Source of the DNA: SIG578 sp964508295
Lineage (GTDB): Bacteria > Bacillota > Clostridia > Oscillospirales > Ruminococcaceae
NCBI GenBank assembly: GCA_964508295.1
Contig: CAZDSQ010000002.1
Location: 1-50,469, forward strand
Direction: 5' to 3'
Length of the DNA: 50,469 nucleotides
A program made the position numbers and the translations under genes. The number at the start of each line of letters is the position of its first letter. Position 1 is the stretch's first letter. The notes beneath the pieces are model-generated. The model had not been told where the DNA came from. It worked only from the letters and a program-made list of their open reading frames with translations, and searched no databases. This document shows, in pieces, positions 1 to 9,500 of this stretch.

Positions 1-12
1 ACCAAAGCATTC

Positions 13-60
13 AAACCCGAACCTACAACCTATCGGTGAAACGTTCGGGTTTGTTATTTT
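13..60 (+). terminator. Rho-independent terminator of an upstream gene
   Basis: A perfect 10-bp stem (AAACCCGAAC at 13-22 with GTTCGGGTTT at 43-52) is followed by GTTATTTT. It presumably ends a transcript entering from the left of the window, whose gene is not included. Confidence 0.75.
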
Positions 61-88
61 CTTAAAAGATGTTAAATAGCCTTTGTTT

Positions 89-123
89 GTGGCAGTACAG
101 AATTAATCGCTCCGTACTGCCAC
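89..123. other. Perfect 10-bp hairpin without T-tract
   Basis: GTGGCAGTAC (89-98) pairs perfectly with GTACTGCCAC (114-123) around a 15-nt loop. No clean T-run follows, only TTCTTCGTTTC. It lies between the first terminator and the promoter of the IspD-like gene. It could be a second weak terminator or an operator; its role is unknown. The rest of 124-213 shows nothing firm. Confidence 0.4.
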
Positions 124-213
124 TTCTTCGTTTCAATAAATTTCGTACATAAAGGAGATTTGAAATGAAGATAACAAAAACAAGGATTATTTTCTTTAAA
201 GTTACAAGCATCG

Positions 214-242
214 TTGATTTAAACAAAACAATATGCTATACT
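214..242 (+). promoter_or_regulatory. Sigma-A promoter of the IspD-like gene
   Basis: TTGATT (214-219), a 17-bp spacer, and TATACT (237-242) preceded by TGC (extended -10). Predicted transcription start is near 249, about 30 nt before the ATG at 280. Confidence 0.75.
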
Positions 243-279
243 TATCTTACAAACAAAAAAATACAGATGGAGAATATAT

Positions 280-879
280 ATGAAATACGGTGCAGTTTTA
301 CTTGCGGCAGGAAAAGGGAACAGATATCACGATGTTAAGCAGGATATAGAGTTTCACGGTAAGCCTATCTGGAAATACCCGCATGACCTTCTTATATCTA
401 TTTTGGGCAAAGAAAATGTTGTCGCTGTAGGCAAGGATATAGATGGCGGAGAAACAAGAACGGGCTCGGTTTTAAATGGACTGAAAACGCTTTCCGATGA
501 CACCGACAGAGTTATAATAGTCGAGGCGGCCCGCCCCATGCTCACTCGCGAGCATATCATTGAGCTTCTTAAGGACGAGCACCCCTCGGTTTCGTTTGTT
601 CGCCCGCTTGTTAATACCGTTATTTACCGTGACGGAAGGTATTTAAACCGCAGTGAGCTTTACGACCTTTTAACTCCGCAGGCGTTTGATTACAAGCTGC
701 TTTTAGAGGCGTATTTAAGCGGTAAGTTTTATGATGTAACTGACGATACAAGAATTATGTTTGAGTATCACGGAATCAAGCCTCATTTTATTGAAACAGG
801 CTCAAATCTGTTTAAGGTTACATATCCCGGGGATCTTGAGATAATCGAGGCAATTTACAGAGCGCAACAGAATAAATAA
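280..879 (+). CDS. IspD/TarI-like cytidylyltransferase
   Basis: A nucleotidyltransferase of the IspD/TarI family, which joins CTP to a sugar- or polyol-phosphate (in IspD, 2-C-methyl-D-erythritol 4-phosphate of the MEP isoprenoid pathway). Seen: the N-terminal CTP loop LLAAGKGNRY (residues 7-16), a KQ pair shortly after it, GGETRTGSVLNGL (56-68), EAARP (83-87), LTPQAF and a C-terminal KVTYPGDLEIIEA strand. At 199 residues it is shorter than typical IspD (about 230). The usual HDAARP reads VEAARP here, so the Asp is replaced by Glu. The gene stands alone between a promoter and a terminator, with no ispF or tar genes beside it. The start has GGAG 7 nt upstream. It is either a divergent IspD or a relative making another CDP-alditol; the family is secure, the substrate is not. 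Confidence 0.8.
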   Translation: MKYGAVLLAAGKGNRYHDVKQDIEFHGKPIWKYPHDLLISILGKENVVAVGKDIDGGETRTGSVLNGLKTLSDDTDRVIIVEAARPMLTREHIIELLKDEHPSVSFVRPLVNTVIYRDGRYLNRSELYDLLTPQAFDYKLLLEAYLSGKFYDVTDDTRIMFEYHGIKPHFIETGSNLFKVTYPGDLEIIEAIYRAQQNK

Positions 880-883
880 AACC

Positions 884-917
884 AGTCCCGCGTCGTCAGG
901 CGCGGGGATTTGTTTGT
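884..917 (+). terminator. Terminator after the IspD-like gene
   Basis: CCCGCG (887-892) pairs with CGCGGG (901-906), extended by a T-G wobble, and is followed by the T-rich ATTTGTTTGTG. It sits 5 bp after the stop codon. Confidence 0.65.
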
Positions 918-962
918 GTAATATAGCCTAAAAAATTCTGTGGATTTGAGCGGTTTTAATAA

Positions 963-991
963 TTGACTAGCCCTTTAATTTAAGGTAAAAT
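963..991 (+). promoter_or_regulatory. Promoter of the first TIM-barrel surface protein
   Basis: TTGACT (963-968), 17-bp spacer, TAAAAT (986-991). The same hexamers and spacing precede the second paralog at 3655-3683, suggesting a shared mode of expression. AAGGAG at 1010-1015 is the ribosome binding site for the ATG at 1023. Confidence 0.7.
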
Positions 992-1022
992 TATACTATC
1001 TATAGATATAAGGAGCACTACA

Positions 1023-3554
1023 ATGAAAAGAAAACTGCTTTCTGTGTTTTTGTGCGCGGTAATGATACTCACAATGCTGCCGCTTTCGCTTTCGGTAAAT
1101 GTTGCGGCGGCAACAAAGGAAAAAAGCAAGCTCGGTTTTAATATGTGCGTTTTTCCGAGTTGGGCAACAAACTACACAACCGACGGAACAAACACCGCCG
1201 CTGACAGACTTGAAGAGGCGGAGGATGTTCTTGCTGAGGGTTATGTCAATCAGGTTTTTATAAGAGTTGATGAAAACTTTGAGAAAATGATGGCACTTGC
1301 AGAAAAATACGACTGCCAGTTCTGGATAGGGGCAAGCGCTTTTCATTCGGAACAGCAGACGATAGAAAATTACATCGCCAATGTTGAAGAAAAAGTCGAT
1401 CGCATTATCGCCGCAGGCCAGTGGGACAACTTCCTTGGCTTCTGGTGGGATGAGCCTGTCTGGGCACACGGCCAGAGCAATGAGGATCTTTATACAATGA
1501 CCAAGACCCTTTACGAGAAATGGGGTAAGCGCAATTATATTGTTTTTGCGGTTGGGGCATTTCTTGGCGGGTATGAGGATGAGTGCGACACCATTGCTCC
1601 GGCGTTTACAACATACATAACCGATGCAGGCTGGGATAATTATTCGCACGATGTAGGTGACGAGGCGGTTGCGGCTCAGAGAGCAAACCCCGACGCCTAT
1701 AAATCGACAAATGAAAAATACGGAACAAATATCAAAGATGCAAGGGAATACTACCGCTGGACTCACAGCAAGTTTCTGGAAAAATTTACAAACGATGTTA
1801 AGGTATGGTTCTACCCCTGTACATACAAGAGAACTACCAACACTACCGAAAAATACTGCCTTGACCATATGAACTTTTTCAGCGAGCTTCTTATGGAGCA
1901 GGAAAACCCCGGCGGACTTACTCTTTATACCTATCCTACATGGAGCACAGTAGGTCTTGAAGAGCTTTTGCCTGTTAAAAGTCTCAAAACAGGTGAGCAA
2001 AAGCTTTTCCCGAATGTAGAAAAGTGGGAGACCTTCGCAAAAAGACAAAAGGAGCTTTGCAAGCAGTACAGCGAGATTGAAATTGACGAAAATACAAAGA
2101 TTCCCTTTGGTCACCTTAATGTAACTGAGGTTACAAAAAACAGCATTACCATTCAGGCAGAGGAAGGATATTCTTACTCGATAAGCGGTGGGGAATATAA
2201 AAAGGTAAGTAAATTTACCGGCCTTGAAGCACTCACAAGGTATACCATTTCGGTAAGACGTGATTCTGATAAGCAGACTAAAAGCTTCAAAGTCACAACA
2301 AAGGCTCTGTTGCCGTATGCTTCGGGCTACAATGATAATGCCAGCTATGCCATGCAGATTCCAAAATTTATTAAGAACTACAGCAGCACCTTTGGATACA
2401 TATCTTCAACCCTTTCGCGAAATAAAGATGACACTGATTTTTATGGAAGCGCAAATGGATATATGCCTGTAAAAATTATTGATAATGAGAGATTTATAAA
2501 GGTTGTAACCAGCGGCGGTGATGGAAATGCCGTTATCGACTTTGCTTTTGGTGATGAGTGGAAATCCACCTCTGATGTCGGAATTTCCGACGGTATCAAT
2601 ACAGAGAAGCTTACCGCTTTTGCAATCCGCGTTAAAACAACCGGCGGCAGTGACGACCAGTTATCTATATTCGACTTCTATATTTCCAGCATCAAGGGGC
2701 AGAAACGAACCGATAACGCCAAAAACTATCCTATAAGATATTACGATATTAAAACTAAATCGGTTTCAACTCTTAAATATAATTATGGAATAAATATAAC
2801 AGGGAATATCGACGGTTGGGTTATAGTGCCATTTAATGCATATAATGATTTGGACGGCGAAGCTTCCACAACTAACTTAGAGAGCATAAAAGAAAAATTG
2901 GAAGGATTCCAGATCTGGTTGCACGAAGGAAGCAATTGCAAACACGGCGGAAAGAGCAGTAGCTGGACCGATAAAGCCTGGTATATAGGAGATATTCTTT
3001 ACATTGAGGATGAGGATTCCTTTGTAAATGGCAGAAATGCAGGCCCTATCGATATGCCCACTGTAAAGGATGCTGCGACTGTAAACAATAGCAGTAAGGT
3101 TGCGTCGACTGCTAATAATACAAATAACGGCTCTCAGTCTCAGAATGGCAGCGGTAATACTAATAACGATTCTAAAACAGAGAGTAACAGAAGACCAAAC
3201 ACATCGATCACATCATCAGGGCTTAGCGCTGACGGTGAAAATGAGAGCGGAATTTCTAATATTGACAATTCTTTAAGCTCAGGCTTAAACGGTCAGGATG
3301 GTATAGGCAGCTCTCAAAATGACGCGTCGCAGAGCGGTGATGCAAGCGATGATGGAAATCAAGGCTCAGACGGAGAGATACAGTATGAATACTATATCCC
3401 GACTTATGTTTGGTATATAGTTGCGGCAGGAGTTGTTTTGGCGGCAGCCGCAGCGGTTGTAGTGATAGTTGTGCTTAAGAAAAAGAAAGCAAATGCCCGA
3501 CAAAAAGAACCTTTGACAGAAGCTGAAAAACAAGAGGAGCTAACAGAGGTTTAA
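1023..3554 (+). CDS. Membrane-anchored TIM-barrel/Fn3/beta-sandwich surface protein
   Basis: An uncharacterised exported protein of 843 residues. A signal peptide spans about 1-30 (KRK, hydrophobic core, AAA). Residues about 36-350 look like a TIM barrel with glycosidase-style strand ends: FWWDEP at 140-145, GWDNYS at 203-208, VWFYP at 261-265 and GGLTLYTYPTW near 297-307. The DEP glutamate (E144) is a plausible catalytic acid, by inference. A fibronectin-III-like domain follows (363-428), then a beta-sandwich (433-670) containing a C639-K-H641 motif, a Ser/Asn/Gly-rich linker (about 680-785), a transmembrane helix (795-818) and a KKKK-led cytoplasmic tail. It is a close paralog of the next two genes. 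The layout suggests a cell-surface glycan-binding or glycan-degrading protein; the substrate cannot be read from sequence. Confidence 0.85.
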   Translation: MKRKLLSVFLCAVMILTMLPLSLSVNVAAATKEKSKLGFNMCVFPSWATNYTTDGTNTAADRLEEAEDVLAEGYVNQVFIRVDENFEKMMALAEKYDCQFWIGASAFHSEQQTIENYIANVEEKVDRIIAAGQWDNFLGFWWDEPVWAHGQSNEDLYTMTKTLYEKWGKRNYIVFAVGAFLGGYEDECDTIAPAFTTYITDAGWDNYSHDVGDEAVAAQRANPDAYKSTNEKYGTNIKDAREYYRWTHSKFLEKFTNDVKVWFYPCTYKRTTNTTEKYCLDHMNFFSELLMEQENPGGLTLYTYPTWSTVGLEELLPVKSLKTGEQKLFPNVEKWETFAKRQKELCKQYSEIEIDENTKIPFGHLNVTEVTKNSITIQAEEGYSYSISGGEYKKVSKFTGLEALTRYTISVRRDSDKQTKSFKVTTKALLPYASGYNDNASYAMQIPKFIKNYSSTFGYISSTLSRNKDDTDFYGSANGYMPVKIIDNERFIKVVTSGGDGNAVIDFAFGDEWKSTSDVGISDGINTEKLTAFAIRVKTTGGSDDQLSIFDFYISSIKGQKRTDNAKNYPIRYYDIKTKSVSTLKYNYGINITGNIDGWVIVPFNAYNDLDGEASTTNLESIKEKLEGFQIWLHEGSNCKHGGKSSSWTDKAWYIGDILYIEDEDSFVNGRNAGPIDMPTVKDAATVNNSSKVASTANNTNNGSQSQNGSGNTNNDSKTESNRRPNTSITSSGLSADGENESGISNIDNSLSSGLNGQDGIGSSQNDASQSGDASDDGNQGSDGEIQYEYYIPTYVWYIVAAGVVLAAAAAVVVIVVLKKKKANARQKEPLTEAEKQEELTEV

Positions 3555-3565
3555 AATAAAAAATA

Positions 3566-3610
3566 CACAAAACACGCCCTTCAGAAATGCGCTGAAGGGC
3601 GTGTTTTGTG
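3566..3610. terminator. 19-bp hairpin terminator
   Basis: CACAAAACACGCCCTTCAG (3566-3584) pairs perfectly with 3592-3610 around a 7-nt loop. The T-run lies within the distal stem. It separates the first and second surface-protein genes. Confidence 0.75.
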
Positions 3611-3654
3611 AATGTTTAACTAAATTTTCAAGTCGATTTAAGCAACATTCCTAA

Positions 3655-3683
3655 TTGACTGTGAATGAGAAATTTAGTAAAAT
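3655..3683 (+). promoter_or_regulatory. Promoter of the second surface-protein paralog
   Basis: TTGACT (3655-3660), 17-bp spacer, TAAAAT (3678-3683): identical hexamers and spacing to the promoter at 963-991. AAAAAGGAGG just before the ATG at 3750 is the ribosome binding site. Confidence 0.7.
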
Positions 3684-3749
3684 TATTATGTATAATGGCT
3701 TATTATTTTAGTTAAAACGTCTGGCTCTTATAAAAAGGAGGAACCTAAA

Positions 3750-6185
3750 ATGAAAAAGAGGTTTTTTGCAGCACTGCTTTCGCTGGTTATGATTGCAGGC
3801 ATTGTTGTGCCGCTCGCACCCAAGGCGAAGGCGGTCGATATTAAGGACGACTGGACCTTGGGCGTTAATATGTGGGGATTTAATAGTTGGGCGGATTATT
3901 ACACAACAAACGGCGAGAATACCGCGGCAGATAAGCTCAGAGAGGTCGAAGATGTTTTAGCCGCAGGCTATCTTAATCATATGTTTGTCAGCTACGACGA
4001 AAACTTTACCAAGGTTCTTGCACTTTGTAAGAAATATGATGTTGATGTATGGGTAAGCTCGGGATTTTTCTATTCCCATAAGCAGACTATAGAGAACTAT
4101 ATGCTCAACGTTGAGGAAAAGGTTAACGACATTATAGAAGCGGGAATGTGGGACAATTTTATGGGCTTTTACTGGGATGAGCCCTTCCTTAACGGAATGA
4201 CCAATGAGGACTTCTATCTGATGACTAAAACCCTCTTTCAAAAGTGGGGTAAGCGTAACTATCCGATATTCAGCCAGAATGCGTTTCTTGGCACATCTGA
4301 CACCGTAGAGCAGGTCAGAACGTCAAGCTTTGAGTATGTAACCGATGTAAGCTGGGATAATTACAGCTACGATGTTCGTGAAGAAGCAAAGTCAAACACT
4401 GCACAGAATAATCAGATAAAAAAGAATGCCGAAACCTTTGGCGTTGAGATGGAGACCGCAGAGGATTATTATCGTTTTATCCACAGTAAGCTTATGGAAA
4501 AGATAGACCACGATGTCTATGTGTGGTTCCATCCTACTGCTTGGATCACCTCAACATACATAGGCGGAAGAGCCGATGAGGGCTACTGTGTCGGACACCT
4601 TGAATTTTTCCTAAAGCTTTTAAGCGAGCAGGAGCATCCCGGCGGTATCACCCTATACAGCTACGCATCGTGGAGTTACCCCGGGATTGAGCAGTATCTT
4701 GAGGTTCCCAATATTCAGACCGGCGAGCAGCTTCTTTATCCCGAGGTGGAAAAGTGGACAGAGTATTCGCAGGACTTAAAGAATATGGTTAAGCAATTCA
4801 GAACAAGAAAGCTTACAGCCTTAACCGATGGACCCTTTGGCCACCTTAATGTAATGTCTAAAACCGACAACAGTATAACCATTCAGGCAGAAGAGGGCTA
4901 TACCTATTCCATTAACGGCGGCACATTCAAGAGTACAACCAAATTTACGGGCCTTAAGGCTGATACTACATATACAATAACCGTAAAACGCACCTCTGAC
5001 GGAAGAACAAAGAGCTTCGATGTTAAGACAGATAAACAGGGCGGCGTTTATAATACGGGTCTTAACGATACCGCAAGCTATATTATGAAGATACCGACGG
5101 GTATTGATGCATACACAGGTACTTACGGACATATCAGCACAAACATTTCCCGTGACCGCTATGATGAGGATTACTATAAGAATAGTAAAGACGAGTATGC
5201 CAGCGGCGGCTATATCCATATCAAAAAGATAAACGGTGAAAGATTTCTGGAGATAAATAATAACGGTAGCGGAACTGCTAATACCAATATTTACCTTTGC
5301 TTCGGCGATGAAAAGCGCTCTAAGTATGATAAGGGCTTGTGGTCGGAGACTTACACCGATAAGCTGTCGGCGTTTGCAATACGTACTAAGATCACAGGCG
5401 CATCCCGCTCGAGCGAAATGATTGTTGATGCAACCGTAAGCAGTGTCAGACCGAGAAATGCCGACCGGTATCCTATTCTGTTTGTAAATAAGTCGACGGG
5501 TAAGATAACCGAACTTGAATATGACGGCGGTATCAATATTACGGGAAATGTTGATGGTTGGATAATAATTCCTTTTGACGCCTTCCTTGATTTTGATGAA
5601 AATGCAAATACAACAAATCTTGCATATATCAAGGAAAATATTCAGTCCATTCAGCTATGGCAAAAGAGTGAGGATTGGAAAGGCATAAAATGGTACGTTG
5701 GTGATATGTTTGTCCTTGAAAATGTAGAGGCATTTGCCGCCGCGCAGACAGGAAAAACAGTAACCGTACAGCCTGAATCGAGCAGTAGCGCTCCCGCCGA
5801 TAACAACAACAATAATACCGTAAGCTCCGACACCTCGTCGAAAGTTTCTGTTTCAAGTGAACCCGAGGCTGACGAGAATGTCAGCAGCGATGCTCAGAGT
5901 GACAGTGCCCAGAGTGATAATGCTCAGGGTGACGATGACCGGAATGGCGGCGGGGAAGTAGAGTATGAGTACTATATCCCCGACTATGTGTGGTATATAG
6001 TTGCGGCAGGTGCGGTGCTTGTAATTGCCGCAGCAGTTATCATAATTATCGTTGTAAAGAAAAAGAAGGCGGCTTTGGCTGCTAAGGGCGATAAGATAGT
6101 TTTTGGTGATGATGAGTCTCAGACAGAAACGGAGGCCCAACCCGAAACCGAAAACACAACCGAGCCCGAAACAATAGAGGATTAA
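3750..6185 (+). CDS. Second membrane-anchored TIM-barrel/Fn3/beta-sandwich surface protein
   Basis: Paralog of the preceding gene, 811 residues, with the same order of parts: signal peptide (1-28, ending AKA), TIM-barrel-like region with YWDEP at 141-145 and SWDNYS further on, VWFHP, GGITLYSYASW, an Fn3-like domain beginning HLNVMSKTDNSITIQ, a beta-sandwich, a Ser/Asn/Asp-rich linker, a transmembrane helix (746-769) and an acidic tail after KKKK. Unlike its neighbour, the beta-sandwich lacks the Cys-x-His motif before the final Trp-Tyr-x-Gly-Asp strand. The gene has its own promoter and a very strong terminator, so it is probably monocistronic. The two anchored paralogs may act on related surface substrates with different specificity; this is inference from duplication, not from a known family function. 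Confidence 0.85.
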   Translation: MKKRFFAALLSLVMIAGIVVPLAPKAKAVDIKDDWTLGVNMWGFNSWADYYTTNGENTAADKLREVEDVLAAGYLNHMFVSYDENFTKVLALCKKYDVDVWVSSGFFYSHKQTIENYMLNVEEKVNDIIEAGMWDNFMGFYWDEPFLNGMTNEDFYLMTKTLFQKWGKRNYPIFSQNAFLGTSDTVEQVRTSSFEYVTDVSWDNYSYDVREEAKSNTAQNNQIKKNAETFGVEMETAEDYYRFIHSKLMEKIDHDVYVWFHPTAWITSTYIGGRADEGYCVGHLEFFLKLLSEQEHPGGITLYSYASWSYPGIEQYLEVPNIQTGEQLLYPEVEKWTEYSQDLKNMVKQFRTRKLTALTDGPFGHLNVMSKTDNSITIQAEEGYTYSINGGTFKSTTKFTGLKADTTYTITVKRTSDGRTKSFDVKTDKQGGVYNTGLNDTASYIMKIPTGIDAYTGTYGHISTNISRDRYDEDYYKNSKDEYASGGYIHIKKINGERFLEINNNGSGTANTNIYLCFGDEKRSKYDKGLWSETYTDKLSAFAIRTKITGASRSSEMIVDATVSSVRPRNADRYPILFVNKSTGKITELEYDGGINITGNVDGWIIIPFDAFLDFDENANTTNLAYIKENIQSIQLWQKSEDWKGIKWYVGDMFVLENVEAFAAAQTGKTVTVQPESSSSAPADNNNNNTVSSDTSSKVSVSSEPEADENVSSDAQSDSAQSDNAQGDDDRNGGGEVEYEYYIPDYVWYIVAAGAVLVIAAAVIIIIVVKKKKAALAAKGDKIVFGDDESQTETEAQPETENTTEPETIED

Positions 6186-6222
6186 TAAAAGACAATAGAA
6201 AACCGTTGTTAAAGGAATTTGT

Positions 6223-6279
6223 AAAAAAGGAGCGACAGCGAGACTTCCTTATGAGAAGTCTCGCTGTCGCTCCTTTTTT
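6223..6279. terminator. 25-bp perfect hairpin terminator
   Basis: Positions 6223-6247 (six As then GGAGCGACAGCGAGACTTC) pair without mismatch with 6255-6279, which ends in six Ts; the loop is CTTATGA. This is an exceptionally long terminator, active on either strand in principle. The rest of 6186-6523 holds the promoter and leader of the giant gene. Confidence 0.85.
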
Positions 6280-6402
6280 GCCTTCAATTTCACCTTTTTG
6301 ATTACTTTACGGTTTTGTTTACTTTTTTTGACAAAAAAACCATAAACTAAAAGAATTGTTATATTCAACTAAATATTTGACCCATAATTAGTAAAAAAAT
6401 TA

Positions 6403-6432
6403 TTGACAATTAATAGGGGTGTGGTGTATACT
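6403..6432 (+). promoter_or_regulatory. Promoter and leader of the giant surface-protein gene
   Basis: TTGACA (6403-6408), 18-bp spacer, TATACT (6427-6432). The leader of about 85 nt contains a small hairpin (AGGCACATTGTGCCT near 6458-6472) flanked by ATGGA/TCCAT. AAGGAG at 6508-6513 serves the GTG start at 6524. Confidence 0.7.
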
Positions 6433-6523
6433 TAACATATTGAGTATAATGGAAAATAGGCACATTGTGCCTGAATCCATTTTACAGTATATGCTATAAA
6501 ATTTTATAAGGAGTTGGAACTCA

Positions 6524-9500
6524 GTGAAAAAGAAGGTCTTAGCGCTTTTCCTCGCAGTTGTTATGATGATAACTGCACTGCCGTTTAATGCCTTCGCATT
6601 ATCTTACGGCACTCAAGCTGAGCTTGAAGAAAAAACCAGAACCATGGGCCTTGCTATGTATGGCTTAAGTAGCAATTCGGCAAACTATGACGCTGATGGT
6701 GATGGAAAAATCAGCTCAGAAGAAAAATACGAGGAGGCAAAGGCTGTCATTAAGGCAGGCTATGTAAACCAGTTTTTCATAGCAGGAGATGATTACCTCG
6801 AAACCCTCGTTACTCTTTGTCTTGAAAATGATGTCGATTTCTGGTTCTCGCCAGGAAAATATTATTCTGATAGAGTGACTATTGAAACCTATATTAACAA
6901 CGCTGAATATTGGGTAAATAAAATTCGTGCTGTTAATGTTGAGGTTGATGGTGTAACACTTAACGGATATGATAACCTTCTCGGCTTCTTTTGGGATGAG
7001 CCCATCTGGGGCGGTTTGAGTAGTGCCGATTTACGCACAATGACAGAGGCTCTTTACAAAAAATGGGGTAAGAGAAACTTTATAGTTGAAACCCCTTATG
7101 TCTTTGCAAAGGGATGGTCTAATGATGATGGCGTTGAGGCTATCACGGATGAAGCACTTAAATATGTAACCGACGTAGCTTGGGATAACTATGCATATGA
7201 TGTTCGTTCATATGATGAGATAAGTGAGCTTTATGGCGATGATCCATTCGATAAGCAGTATGACCAGTTGATGAATACAGATACCACATTAACAGAAGAT
7301 GTTAAGGTCTGGCCTAACTACGTTAAAGAATGTGAAGCTAACGGAGAAGAACCCGACTACGACGGAGACGGGTATATAACCGGTAGTGACTACTACAAAT
7401 TCTATAGCGATGTTATGATCGAGCGCTTTGAGGATCTTGAGCAGGATGTCTATGTGTGGTACTATCCTTCTGCGTATGATGCAGGCTGCACAAAGAAAGC
7501 GTATACCGGACTAGTTGTTGATGAGGGTTATGTAGATGCTCATATCAATTTCTTTAGTAGCCTTCTTACAGATTATAACAATAAGTATACCTATGCAAAG
7601 CCCGGCGGTCTTGCATTATACACTTATAGTGACCTTTCCGATCACCTTCCTATTACAGTTACCTATACTGATTCAGAAGGTAATGAAGCTGAAGGCCAGT
7701 TAAAGACTACTGAAAACCCTGAGGGTTCCACAGATGGTCTCTGGACAACTGTTGCCAAAACTCTGGCAGGAGATTCTGAAACTGCAGGACTTGTAGCAAC
7801 TTATAGTGGAACAGCTCTCAGTCCTCTCGTTAATAACATAAATTTCGGAAGCCTTGATGTTTCTGATGTTGACAGCAGTAGCATCACCATCAATGCAGTA
7901 GCAGGCTATGAGTATACCATCAATGCCGGAACTTATGACGCTGAAACAGGAAAGTTCACAGGTCTCCAGCCCGAAACAACCTATACCATAACCGTAACTC
8001 GTACTGCTGATAGCGCAACCGCGACCTTTGATGTAACAACAACGGCCGTTCTTCCTTATGCCTCGGGCATGGACGACACCGCAAGCTACATCTTAAAAAT
8101 GCCTTCCAACTTACAACATATAACCACCCATTACTCCTGGCCTTCCTCAACCCTTTCCCAGAACTCCACCGGCAACGGTTGGTATGTAAGCGCTTCGTCA
8201 GGTAAGAGAATTGACGGTGGATATATATCTATCGTTGAGGAAGATGGTGACTACTTCCTTAACTTTAAACTTGATAATAATTATTATGAGTATACTGATG
8301 ATGATGGTAATGTTACTACACAGGATTATACCAACTCTGACGGTAACGCGAGCGTAAACCTTTCCCTTGGTAACATTTACAGAAGCTCAAAAGATAAGGG
8401 TCTTGACAGTAGCATCAACACCGAGAATCTTAAGTATTTTGCTTACAGATTTAAGGCTGATGCAGGCTCAGAGGGTCAGGTTTCTAAGTTTGACCTCTAT
8501 CTTAGTATGACTACCGATACAGGTACATATCAGAAGAGAACCGAGCGTGCAGGCAACTTTGACCTTATGTATCTTGATAAGAGCACACTTGCGCTTTCAA
8601 AGATGACCTTTGAGCATGGTATCACCCTTACCGAGCAGGCTTACGATGGCTGGCTCATCATTCCTTTCGATTCCTATACCGATATCGACGGTCTGTCTAC
8701 CACAAGCAACCTTGACAATATCGTTGAGTATATGACGAGCTACCAGCTCTTTATGCACCATCATACAGATGCTGAAACATATTGTAGCCACGTTGGCGGT
8801 ACTGCAACTAGCTGGACCGACAGAACCCTTAAAATCGGCGATGTTATGGTTCTTGAGGACGTAAATGCCTTTGTAGAGCGTAAACAGAGTGCAAACGTTA
8901 CTACTGAGAACGAGAAGAATATTCTTACCGTTCCCGTAGATAGCCCCATTACCTTTAACCCCTCTGCCTTCCTTGTTGATTATAGAAAGCTCGGTAATGT
9001 TTATGGTTACTATTGGGGTATCACCCGTTACAATAACCCCAACTTTATGCATTACAGCACCAGCCAGACTATTGGCGGCGAGCAGTTCTTCTCTTATGAG
9101 GTAAAAGAAGACACATACAACTATAAAGAAAAAGTAAATAGCGACGGTACTAAGACCACTGCAAGTAGATGGTACACCCTCTTCCTCCCCGCTAACTATA
9201 CGTTGGGTGTTAACTTTAGCGCTACTTCGAGCAATACCGCTTCTTATCCCAGCTTATCGCGCGGCGGTGTTCTCTATGGCGAGCAGACCATCGCAACCCT
9301 TTATAGCGATGCTGCAGACTATAACTATGTCGCATTCCGCTTAAAGACTGAGGGCGGTAAGGACGGCGAGACCTCGCCTGTAGGTATCCACATCGGAACA
9401 AGCGTTAACCCCATTGACCTTACAGGCACCGCTGTTATTAACTATAACGACGGAACAACCACCACAATCGAGAGCGGAACTCAGATCGATGTGCCCTCTA

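Noticed and set aside
165..338. 57-codon frame with a good AAAGGAG site just before the IspD-like gene
   Set aside because: It overlaps that gene by about 60 bp, contains its promoter, and its product has no recognisable pattern. Likely chance.
996..2114. 372-codon frame on the minus strand within the first surface-protein gene
   Set aside because: Shadow of a strong plus-strand gene with clear motifs; translation is cysteine-rich and motif-free.
7356..7391. Dockerin domain in the giant protein
   Set aside because: Only isolated calcium loops inside the barrel; no paired dockerin repeats and no cohesin partner seen.
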